Shown here piece after piece: positions 22,498-34,400 of a DNA stretch of 64,000 nt (the stretch's first letter is position 1; each line of letters begins with the position of its first letter). A program made the position numbers and the translations under genes. The DNA lies in NCBI GenBank assembly GCA_046331175.1, contig JAXLRI010000015.1:72401-136400 (forward strand). Reading direction: 5' to 3'. The notes under the pieces were generated by a model. That model searched no databases, was not told the DNA's origin, and worked only from the letters and a program-made list of their open reading frames with translations. This stretch comes from JAWKIW01 sp046331175 (GTDB taxonomy: Bacteria > Actinomycetota > Acidimicrobiia > Acidimicrobiales > Acidimicrobilacustridaceae).

Positions 22498-25400
22498 CAC
22501 CCGCCCCCCTCTCCGCCCATGGCGTCGACCACGTAGTCGGGCACCATGTCCTTCGAGCAGCTCATGAAGGCGTCGCCGTTGGTCCACGCCGAGGAGGCAT
22601 CGGAGTCCCAGCCGATGCCGCCGGCGCCGTCGACGATGTTGTAGATCTCGAGGCCGACCCCGATCCCGGCGCCGATCTTGGCCTTCTTCACCGACTTGTC
22701 GGCCCGGTACTTCTTGAACTTGGCGAACTTGAGCTTGGCCTGGTTCACCTTGCTCGTCGTCTCCTTGACCGACATGACCCCGAGGCCGCCGCTCGTGGCC
22801 CCAACCGACGTGAACGTCCGTCTCGCCTCGGCTTGGGCGAGGCCCTGGGCGGCCTCGTCGGCGAGCTGTTGTCGCCGCTGGATGTTGCTGATCTTGTCGA
22901 TCTCGCGGGTGGCGGCGTTGCTCGTGCCGGCGGGGGTCTCGGCCGACGACAGGCCCCACACCGACGCACAGGTGAGGGTCGAGGTGAGCCACTTCACCGT
23001 CTGCTGGGCGTAGGCCAGGTACTGGGTGACCCCGACGTCGACGCCCACCAGCCTCATCAGCGAGTCGAAGCCGGTCGCCAGCGCCATGACGTCGTTCATG
23101 ACGCCGAGCGGTGGAGCGTCGTTGACCAGCGCCACCATGGCGGCGGCCACGACGCCGACCGCCTTCTTGGCCCCGATGGCGATCTGGTCGCCGGCCTGGC
23201 TGACGGCGTCGCTGATCTTCTCCCCCGTCGTCATGTCCCGGTACGTGTACTTGACCGTCTTGTCGCCGTCCATGACCACCCACGTGACGGGGACGTCGCC
23301 GGTCCGCTCGACGTCGCCGGCCCAGCCGGTGAACACCGACGACGAGGGCAGGCGACCCGACAGGGTGACGGTGGCCCCGCCGAGGTACATGTCGTACGCG
23401 GTCGGCTCGTCGGGGCAGTTCGGCTCATCCGAGCGATCGACCTTGGAGCTCGGCTCGACGATCAGCTTGTAGCACTTGAGGTTGTAGCCGGCGGTGAGGT
23501 CGAGCGACGGCGAGGAGCCGTCGAGCGTGATGGTGGTGGCCATGGTCGTGGCGTTGGTCGCCCCCTTCCAGCCGGTGAACTCGAACCCGGTCGGGTCGCC
23601 GAGGGCGGCCACCGTCACCGTCGTGCCGACCAGCCAGGCATCGTCGGCGAAGGGGCAGTTCGGGGCCGGGTCGACGCCGATCAGGTCGCTGCCCTCGGGC
23701 ACCGGCCCGGTGCGGCTCGTGCCGCTGGGGCTCACCAGCGTGACCTTGGCGTCGAGGCGCTGGCAGAAGCTGGCGGTGACCTGGCCCGTGTAGCGCATGT
23801 TCACCGAGGTCTGGGCCCCCGGCACCGTGTACTCGACGTACTGGTCGGAGTACTCCTCGCCGTGGGGCAGCGTCCATCCCGCGAGCGGCTTGCCCTTGGC
23901 GGCCTGGGCGGTGAGCGTGAACACCCCCGGCTCCATGAACATCCCCGACCCCTTGGTGGAGATGGGCTTGGCCAGGTCGCGGAACGGGCACAGGCCGTCG
24001 TCACCGTCGACGGTGACGGTGCCGGCACCCGCCGGCTGCACCTTCACGAACAGCGTGTTGCAGTCGTGCAGCGGGTAGAAGAAGCCCTTCACCTCGATGT
24101 CGCGATCGACGGTCACCGAGGCCCGGGGGTTGGCCCGGCCGAGCTGGTCGCGCGTGGTGGGGACGTCGTCGCCCCACCCGTCGAAGACGTTGAGCAGCTG
24201 GTTCTTGTCGTCGCTGAGCCCGCCGGCGACCAGGTCGACCTTGGTGCCGGGCAGGAAGTACAGCGTCCGGGGCGCCTGCACACCGGTCCGACCGGGGAGG
24301 TCGCCGCCGCCTTCGTCGCGCCGCGTCGGGCAGTCGCCCTTGGCCGGCGTCGTCGTGATGTTCCCCTCGCCACCGCCGACGGTGCTGACCTGCAGGGCCC
24401 GGCAGGCCGAGAACCGGGCCAGCACGTCGTGGTTGCGCCCGTCGGCGAAGGGCACGTCCAGGGTGGCGGTGACGACGTTGGTGCGGGCGTTGCCCGGCGG
24501 CGGGCCGACCTCGGTGGTCTGCTTGGCGTCGGCGGGCACGTCGGTCCGGTCGAGGCGCCACGAGTCGATGAAGGCGCCGTCGCCGACCACCCGGGCGGTG
24601 ACCGTGGCCGTCGTGGAGGGCAGGTAGCCGGGACCGTCGGGGTCCTGGCAGTCGGTTGCCGGGCTCACGCTGACCGACGCCCCGGGCGCCCCGTCGGTGG
24701 CGGCGGTGACCCGCCGGCAGATCGGCCCGAACACGGCGGTGATGTCCTTGTCGGCGTCGACGGTCAGGCTGTCGAGCGGCGTCGCCCCCGGCGTGAGCGG
24801 GTTGCCCCGGTAGCCGTACCGGTAGCCGTACAGCCGCGACGGGGGCCCGTTGGTGCCGACCACGTTGCGGAACCGCACGGCCGTCCCGGCCTGGAAGCGA
24901 CCCACCACGGCCCGCGGCGTGAGGCGGTTGGTCGACGGCGTCCACGAACCGGTGCCGGGACCGGCGAACCCGTTGGCGTCCACGACGCAGTTGGGCTGGG
25001 TCACGGCGAAGAAGCTGGCATCGGCGCGGGCGACCAGCTCGGTGTCGTAGGTGACCGTGTAGCAGGTGGACAGCGGCACGAAGTCGGCGAAGGCGTAGCG
25101 CGTCCCACCGGCCTCGGCCGGCCCGGCGGTCACCAGCGCCTCGGTGCCGTAGCCCTGGAGCGGCGAGAGGTAGCGGACGCGATAGCCGGCGGCCGGCGTG
25201 GCGGTGATCGACACCGGGGTGCCCCGGGCGAAGCCGCTGCCGCCGTCGCACGACGGCGACGGGTTGGTGCTGAGCGAGCCGCCCTCGGGCGGGTTGGCGG
25301 CGAGGGTGAGCGAGTAGCAGCCGACCGGGGTGAGGCTCGTGGAGAACGACGACGGCGCCCAGTCGCGGTCGCCCCCGTAGGTGACCGTGATCGGCTGGGC

Positions 25401-28400
25401 CACCCCGTCGGCGCCGAGCGGGTAGCGGATGGGGCAGGAGCCGACGAGCGCGGTGCTGGCGCAGGTCGCCCCGCTGCTGAGCGAGGTGGTGACCGACCCG
25501 ACGGTCGGTCCGTTGACCTGCCAGGCCAGGGTGGTGTCCTCGCCGGTGAACGGGGTGCCGTTGGCCACGCCGCCGGTGATCCCCGACGCCCGGCGGTCGA
25601 GGATCAACGACCGCGCGGTGCTCGCCGAGCCCCAGCTGGCGTCACCGGCGTAGCTCGCCGTGACCGTCGCCGGGCCGGCGTTGGGGAAGGTGATGGTGCA
25701 CGTGGCCGAAGCGAGGACCGTGGCGTTGTAGGCCGACGCGCGGCAGCTGTGGCCGGCGCCGTCGTCGAGGACGATCTGGCCCGTCGGGGCCACCAGCGGC
25801 GTCACGCCGACGTTGGCCATCGAGACGGTGAAGGTGAGCGGGGTGCCCCACGTGCCACCCGACGGCGCCGCCAGCGACAGCCGGGGCAGGTACTGGCCGA
25901 CCTGGTGGGTCCCGGTGGTCGACGAGGCGACGAACGATCCGGTCGGGAGGTAGCTCGCGTCGACGGTGTGGGGCCCGGGCGTGGTGAAGGTCGCCGCCAC
26001 CGCGGCCGAGGCCGTCCCCGGCACGCCCGCCACCAGCGCCACGTCGGGTTGGACCGCCCCGTCGATCGTGAACCGGACCGAGCCGGTCGGCACCGCCGAG
26101 CTGGCGGTGTTGCGCACGACCGCGAAGAGGCTGACCTGCTGGCCCGGAAGGCTCGGCCCCGGGTCGATCAGCTGCACCTGTGTGGGCAGGAGGCCGACCG
26201 ACACCGACGTCGACGCCGTGGCCGACGAGATGTCGACGGTGCCGTCGTAGGTCGCGGTGATCGTGTGGGCGCCGGTGGCCAGGCTCGAGGTGGTGAAGGT
26301 CGCGACCAGGGTCGTGCCGTTCCAGGTGACCGGCACCGTGGCCAGCACCGAGGCGCCCTCGGAGAACGTGATGCTGGTGCCGACCGGGACGGTGAGCGGC
26401 GTGCTCAACGTGGCCGTGAAGGTCACCGGGGTCCCGGTGGCCGGCGTGGCGACGTCGGCGGCGATGGTGACCACGGCCGGGGCCAGGCCCACGACGATGG
26501 TGGTGGGTGACGAGGACGACGAGGCGTACGAGCCGCCCCCGGTGAAGGTGGCCGTGATCTGGTGGGTGCCCCGGAAGAAGAAGTCGGGTGACTGGCGCTG
26601 GATCGTCGCCTTGCCGGTGCCGTCGACGAGCGCGGTGCCCAGCGTGGTGGCGCCGTCGGTGAAGGTGACCTGGCCGGTCGGCACGCCACCGCCCGGCGCC
26701 ACCACCGAGACGGTGGCGGTGATCGTCACCAGGTCGCCGGCGACGGGCGCCGCCGGGGTGGAGCTCACCGCCACCGTGGTGGCGGCGGCGTCGACCTGGT
26801 GCAGGACGCCACCGGACGATCCCTGGTGGGACGGATCGCCGCCGTAGGTGGCGAGGATCGGCACGCCGCCACCGCCACCGGACGGGATGAACGTGGCCGA
26901 CGCCGTCCCGGCGGCGTCGAGGGTGGCCGTGCCGACCGTGGAACCGCCGATGGAGAAGGTCACCGTGCCCGTCGGGGTGCCGCCGCCGGGGGCGACGGTG
27001 GACACCGTGGCAGTGGCGGTGACGGCCTGGCCGGTCACGGTCGGAGCCGGCGACGTCGTCACCGCGGTGCTGGTCGCCGCTGGGTCGACGGTGTGGGTGG
27101 TGGCGGGCGAGGTGGACGCCGAGTACCCGCCGGCGGCGGCGTAGGCGGCGGTGAGCGAGTGGGCACCAACACCGAGGTTCGCCACCGGCAGGGTGGCCAC
27201 ACCGGCGGCGTCGAGCGTGGCCGCGCCCAGGACCGTCGAGCCGTCGCGGAAGGTCACGACCCCGGAGGGGATCCCCGCGCCCGGCGCCACCGCCGCCACG
27301 GCGGCGGTGGCGGTCACCGGCTGGCCGGCGACCGACGGGTTGGGCGACGACGTGATCGAGGTCGTGGTCCCCGCCGCCACGACGAGGTGGGTCAGCAGCG
27401 GCGACGACGAGGCCGTCAGCCCGTTGGTCGAGCTGTACGTGGCGGCCAAGGAGTGCGAGCCGAGGGCGAGGGTGGCGACCGAGGTGGTCGCCTGGCCGGA
27501 CGGCCCGACGGGCACGGTGGCGAGCACCGAGGCACCGTCGACGAAGGTGACCGTGCCGGCCGGGGTGGGCACCGAGGCCGGCCCGGTGACGGTGGCCGTC
27601 AGGGTCACCGACTGGCCGACGGCCGAGAAGGCCACCGGCGACGCGGCCAGCGCCACCGCCGACGGCGCCGGGTCGACGACGAGGGTGACCGGTGCGCTGG
27701 TGGCGGAGGTGACGTCGGCCGTGCCGGCGTAGGTGGCGTCGACCACGTACGAGCCGGGCGTGGGCCGGGGTGAGAGCGTCGCCGTGGCGCGGCCGGTGCC
27801 GTCGAGGGTGGTGCAGACCTGGGTGGTGCCACCGACCCGCACGTCGACGCACCCGGTGGGCACGGGCCCGGTCGAGGTGGTGGCCTGCACCACGAAGGTG
27901 GCGTCGGTCCCGTAGGTGATGGGGTTGGCCGCCGGCGTGATCGTCACCGTGGTGGTCGCCGGTTGCACCGTGGACGTCGTCGACCCGGTCGACGCCGAGA
28001 AGGACGCGTCGCCGGCGTAGTCGGCGGTGATGGTGTGCGATCCGGTCGCCGGCTGCAACGGGAGCGAGGCGGTGCCGGCCGCGTCGACGGCCACCGTCCC
28101 GAGCGACGTGGCGCCCTCCCGGAAGGTGACCGAGCCCGTCGGCGAGCCGGCTCCGGGGGCAACCGCGGCGACGGTGGCGGTGACCGTGACGGTCTGGCCG
28201 AACGAGATCGGGTCGGCCGACAGGGCGACGGCGGTGGTCGTGGCCGCCGGGGACACCCCGACCGTGGCGGTGGACGACGAGGTGGCGCGGTCGGGGTCAC
28301 CCCCGTAGGTGGCCGTGACGGTGTGGCTGCCGACGGCCAGCGAGCTGGTCGGCAGGGAGGCCACGCCGCCGGCGTCGAGCGTCGCCGAGCCGAGGGTGCT

Positions 28401-31400
28401 GGCGCCGTCGGTGAAGGTGACCACGCCCGTCGGCGTGCCGCTGCCGGGGGCCGACACGGCGACGGTGGCCGTGAGGGTGACCGACTGGCCGGTGACGGCG
28501 GTGGTGGGCGCGGCGACCACAGCGGTGGTGGTGGCGGCCGGGGCGACCACCTGGGCCAGCGTCGTCGAGCTGCCCGGCCCGACGGTTCCGTCCCCGGCGT
28601 AGACCGCCGCCAGCCCGTGCGTCCCGGCGGCCGGCGAGGTCGTGATGGTGGCGGTGCCGGTGCCGTCGAGCGGGGCCGAGCCGATGGTGGTCGCACCGTC
28701 GACGAAGGTGAGCGAGCCGGTGGGCGTGGTGCCCGCCGGGATCGACGTCACGTGGCCGGTGAGGGTGATCGACTGGCCCGACACGGAGGGGTTGGCCGAC
28801 GAGGTCAGCGTGACCGTGCTGCCCGCCGCGCTCACGGTCTGGGTCAGCGGCGACGAGCTCGACGCGGCGTGGTCGACCGTCCCCCGGTACGACGCGGTGA
28901 TCGTCGACACGCCGAGGCCGAGGGCCGCAGTGGTGAGCGAGGCCACGCCCCCACCACCGACGGGGCTCGAGCCCAGGAGCGTGGCCCCGGACGTGAAGTC
29001 GACGGTTCCGGTCGGGACGACGGACGTGCCGACCGGCGTGACCGTGGCCGTGAACGTGACCGGCTGACCGACGACGGAGGGGTTGGCCGAGGACGTGACG
29101 GCGGTGGTGGTGGCCGCCTGCGAGACGCTCTGGCCCGTCGTGGCGGACGAGCCGGCGAAGGAGGCGCTGCCGGTGTAGGTGGCGGTGACGGTGTGGGGGC
29201 CGACCGCCAGCGCAGACGTCGACACCGACGCCTTGCCCGTCCCGTCCAACGAACCCGAACCGATCGTCGTCGCCCCATCGGTGAACGTCACCGAACCCGT
29301 CGGCGTCCCCGCGCCAGGCGCGGACACCGACACCGTCGCCGTGAACGTCACCGACTGCCCCACCACCGACGGCGAACCCGAGCTGGTCACCGCCGTCGAC
29401 GTCGCCGCCTGACCGACGGACTGGCCGACCGTCGAGGACGAGCCAGCGAACGACACGCTGCCGGCGTAGGTGGCGGTGATGGTGTGGGGACCCACGGCCA
29501 GCGCCGACGTCGACACCGAGGCCTTGCCCGCCGCGTCCAACGAACCCGAACCGATCGTCGTCGCCCCATCGGTGAAGGTCACCGTTCCGGTCGGGATGCC
29601 TCCACCGGGCGCCCCGACCGTCACCGTCGCGGTGAACGTCACCGACTGGCCCACCACCGACGGCGAACCTGACGAGACCACCGCCGTCGACGTGGCCGCC
29701 CGGCCCACCGCCTGCGCGGCCACACCGCTCGAACCCGACTGCGATGCGCTGCCCCCGTAGGTGGCGGTGATGGTGTGGGGACCGACGGCCAGCGCCGACG
29801 TCGACACCGACGCCTTGCCCGTCCCGTCCAACGAACCCGAACCGATCGTCGTCGCCCCATCGGTGAACGTCACCGAACCCGTCGGCGTCCCCGCGCCAGG
29901 CGCGGACACCGACACCGTCGCCGTGAACGTCACCGACTGCCCCACCACCGACGGCGAACCCGACGACACCACCGCCGTCGACGTGGCCGCCTGGCCCACC
30001 GACTGGCCGACCGTCGAGGACGAGCCGCCGAAGGACGGATCCCCCGCGTACGTCGCCGTCACCGTGTGGGGTCCGACGGCCAGCGCCGACGTCGACACCG
30101 ACGCCTTGCCCGTCCCGTCCAACGAACCCGAACCGATCGTCGTCGCCCCATCGGTGAACGTCACCGAACCCGTCGGCGTCCCCGCGCCAGGCGCGGACAC
30201 CGACACCGTCGCCGTGAACGTCACCGACTGCCCCACCACCGACGGCGAACCCGACGACACCACCGCCGTCGACGTGGCCGCCTGGCCCACCGACTGGCCG
30301 ACCGTCGAGGACGAGCCGCCGAAGGACGGATCCCCCGCGTACGTCGCCGTCACCGTGTGGGGTCCGACGGCCAGCGCCGACGTCGACACCGACGCCTTGC
30401 CCGTCCCGTCCAACGAACCCGAACCGATCGTCGTCGCCCCATCGGTGAACGTCACCGAACCCGTCGGCGTCCCCGCGCCAGGCGCGGACACCGACACCGT
30501 CGCCGTGAACGTCACCGACTCCCCCACCACCGACGGCGAACCCGACGACACCACCGCCGTCGACGTGGCCGCCTGGCCCACCGTGTGCGCCAGCGGGCTG
30601 CTGGCGCCCGCACCGACGGTCCCGTCGCCGGCGTAGGTCGCCACGATGCCGTGCGGCCCGACGCCCAGCGCGCCGGTCGTGATCGAGGCGACACCGGCGC
30701 CGTCGAGGGTCCCGGTCCCGAGCGTGGTCGCGCCATCGGCGAAGGTGACCACCCCGGTGGGCACCGGACCGGCGGGCACGGCGGCGACCGTGGCGGTGAA
30801 GGTCACGGACTCGCCGACGACCGAGGTCGCGGCTCCGGCCACCACGTTCACCGATGCGCCGGCGGCGCCGACGTCGTGGGCCACGGTGCCGCTCGAGGTG
30901 AGGTCGTCCGCGTCGCCGCCGTAGGTGGCCGTGATGGTGTGGGCACCGACGCCGAGGCTCGGGGTGGTGACCGACGCGGTGCCGCTGCCGTCGAGCGTGC
31001 CGGTCCCGATGGTGGTGGCGCCGTCGGCGAAGGTCACGGTCCCGGTGGGCGTGCCAGTGCCGGGCGCCGTGACGGCGACGGTGGCGGTGAACGTGACGGG
31101 GGCGCCGAGCACCGACGGCGATCCCGACGTGGTCACCGCCGTCGTGGTGGCGGCCGGGGACACGGTGTGGGTGGTGGTGCCCGACGACGTCGCGAAGGAG
31201 CCGTCGCCGGCGTAGTCGACGGTGATCGTGCGGGTGCCGGTGGCGAGCACCGACGAGGAGACCGACGCCGTCCCGGCACCGTCGAGCGTCGCCGTGCCGA
31301 GCGTGGTGGCGCCGTCGTGGAACGTCACGGTGCCGGTGGGCGTGCCGTTGCCCGGGGCGACGGCGGCGACGGTGGCCGTCACGGTCACGGACTGGCCGTG

Positions 31401-34400
31401 GACGGTGCCGCCCCCGACGACCGACGCCGCCACGCTGGTGGCCGCGGCGGCGACGCTGTGGCTGCCGCTCCCCGTCGACGCCACGAAGTCGGCGTCGCCG
31501 GCGTAGTCGACGGTCAGGGTGTGGGCGCCGACCGGCAGGGCGGCGATCGCCACCGTGGCGGCGCCGGCGGTCAGGGTCCCGGTGCCGAGCACCGTCGCTC
31601 CCTCGCGCACCGTGACGGTGCCCGAGGGCGTGCCCGCACCCGGGGCGACCGGGGACACGGTGGCCGTCACGCTGATGCCCTGGCCGGTCACGGTCGGGGC
31701 CGAGGAGACCGCCACCGCGGTGGGCGACGGGTCGACGACCTGGGTGGCCGAGCCGGCCGACACGACGTAGCGGGTGGCGCCGGCATAGGTCGCGCTGATC
31801 GAGTGGGACCCGGTGGTCAGGCCACCGACCGGCAGCGACGCCACCCCGGACCCGTCGAGCGAGGCCGACCCGAGCGGGGTGGCGCCGTCGAAGAAGCTCA
31901 CGGTGCCGGTGGGCGTGCCCGCTCCGGGGGCGGTGGCCGTCACCGTCGCCGTCACCGTGACCGACTGGCCGTGTACGGAGGGGTTCGGGCTGCCGGCCAG
32001 CGCCAGCGACGTGGCGGCCTGGTTCACGACCTGGGTCGTGCCGCCGGAGGACCCGCCGAACGAGCTGCCGCCGGCGAAGGTGGCGGTGATCGGGTGGCTC
32101 CCGACGTCGAGGGTGGCGTCGGTGAGCGTGGCCACGCCGGCGGCGTCGAGCGCCGCCGAGCCGAGGGTGGTGGCGCCGGAGGTGAACACCACGCTGCCGG
32201 TCGGGATGCCGACGCCCGGGGCCACGACGGTCACGGTGGCGGTGTAGGTGGCCCCCTGCCCGAAGACGGTCGGGCCGGCCGAGGTGACGGCGAGGCTGGT
32301 CGCGGCGGCGCCGACGGCGTTGGTGGCCGAACCCGACGCCGCGGGGTAGACGGCGTCACCGGCGTAGTCGACGGCGTAGGTGTGCGAGCCGAGCGCGGGT
32401 GCCGGCACCACCACCGAGCCGCTCGGCGCGCTGGCGGTGCCGAGCACCGTCGCACCCTCGCGGAAGGTCAAGGTCCCGGTGGCCGGGGTCGAGACGCCGG
32501 GCGCCGCCACCGACGCCGACACGGTGACGGGCTGGCCGTGCACGGTGGTGCCGGGCGTCGTGACGGTGACGACGGTCGCCGGCGTCGACACCACCTGCGT
32601 GTAGCTGCCCGACGAGGGTGCCAGCGCCGCGTCACCGCCGTAGTCGGCGGTGATGACGTGGCTGCCGACGGTCAGGCCGCTGACGAGCAGCGTCGCGTTG
32701 GCCCCGGTTCCGGCCGGGGCGAGCGTGCCGGTGCCGAGCACCGTCGCGCCCTCCTTGAAGGTCACCGTGCCGGTGGGCACCACGCCGTCGCCGTTGACGA
32801 CGTCGGCGCTGACGGTGACGTCCTGGGTGAGGACCGACGGGTTGACCGAACCGGTCACGGTGACGCTGGTGGAGTTGACGTACTCGACGGCGCCGGCGTC
32901 ACAGACGCCGCCCTGCGGACGGCTGATGCCGCGAGCATCGGTCGGCGGGCAGGTGGCGTTGTCGCCGGCGTTGATGGCCTGGCTGCCGAGGGAGAGGGTC
33001 CGGGTGGGGACCGGGCCGCCGTGGTCGCCGAGGGCGGCGAACAGCGGGTCGGTGCCGGTCAGGCCGCCGCCGCACGTGCTGCTGTCGGACGACACGTTGC
33101 TCGTCCCGCTGATCGAACCGGTGCAGTTGAAGCCGGTCACCGACTTCAGCGCCGAGCTCCGCATGGTGATGGTGCCGCCGTAGGCCGGGTCGGCGTAGAC
33201 CGATCCGCCGTAGGCCTCGGCGAACGTGGACGCGTTCACGATGGCCGAGCCCCGGACGAACAGATCGGCCCCACCGAGGTTGGCGTCGACCGAGTCGTTG
33301 TCGAAGGTCGAGTTGACGACGGTGACCGTCCGGAACGAGTCGACCGACACGGCACCGCCGCCGGCGAGGCCCGGGGCGAAGGTCGTGGCGTTGACGTTGC
33401 CCATGAAGGTGACGGCGTCGATGGTCCCGTTGGTGGCGGCGTAGACCCCGGCCCCGCCGAAGCTGTCCGCCAGGTGGCCGTCGCGGACGACGATGGCCCG
33501 GAGGGTGAACGGCCAGCGTGAATCGCCGAAGCGGAAGACCTGGCTGGCGTCGCCACCGCTCACCTCGACCTTCTGGCCCGTTCCGTCGATGGTGACGGCG
33601 GCGGCGACGTCGAGGACGCTGCCGACGGTGATGGTGCCGCTCACCGAGAAGGTGATGGTGTAGGTGGGCGCCGCGATGGGCGCCGACGTGCTGGTGGCGG
33701 TGGCCTGCTGGACGGCGGCCCGCAGCGTGCACGTGCCGGTGGCGGTGAGGCAGACCCCGTCACCCGTGCCGGCGTCGGGCGCGTCGCCGAGGTCGTTGAC
33801 GACGAAGGTCACCGCCGAGGTGGTCGGCACGATCTCCACCGCGCCGGGATCGCACCGGTTGAACTGCGGGCGGGTGATGCCCCGGGCATCGGTGGGCAGG
33901 CACAGGTCGGGGTCGCCCTGGTCGATGGCGGGACTGGTCGGCAGCAGGTCGACGGTGCGCACGTCGCCGCCGTGGTTCGCCAGGGTGCCGAGCTGCGGAG
34001 CGACGGCGGCGCCACCACAGGTCCCGTCCGACGACAGGACGGTGAACGCCATGACGTTGCCGGTGCAGCTCCGGCCGCTGGTGGGATCGACGATCGTGTT
34101 GGCGAGCTGGAGGGTGCCGCCGGCGCTGTCGAGGTTGGCGATCGAACCGCCGACGGCGTGCCAGAGCGTCGCCTGCTTCAGCATCACGAACCCGCCGGCG
34201 TCGTATACGTCGGCCCCGGCCGTCGCGCTGTTGCCGACGAACGTGGCGTTGCGGGCCGTGAACGATCCGCCGAGCACGGCGACCGCGCCACCGGGCGCGG
34301 CGGTGGCGGTGTGTTGGAAGAAGGTGACGTCGTCGACGGAGGCGTTGGCGGCGACCGTCTCGATGGCAGCCCCGCCGTTGACCGACGAGGTGGCGCCGTT

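Noticed and set aside
22833..26510. A 1,225-codon + strand frame opposite the C-terminal part of the giant gene
   Set aside because: No domain or secretion signal is visible and composition is that of antisense high-GC DNA. The minus-strand protein has Cys-paired InlB-like modules.
29775..33521. A 1,248-codon + strand frame opposite the giant surface gene
   Set aside because: It mirrors the Ig-like repeat coding sequence and is almost pure Arg/Gly/His. The opposite strand has coherent domains with conserved residues.
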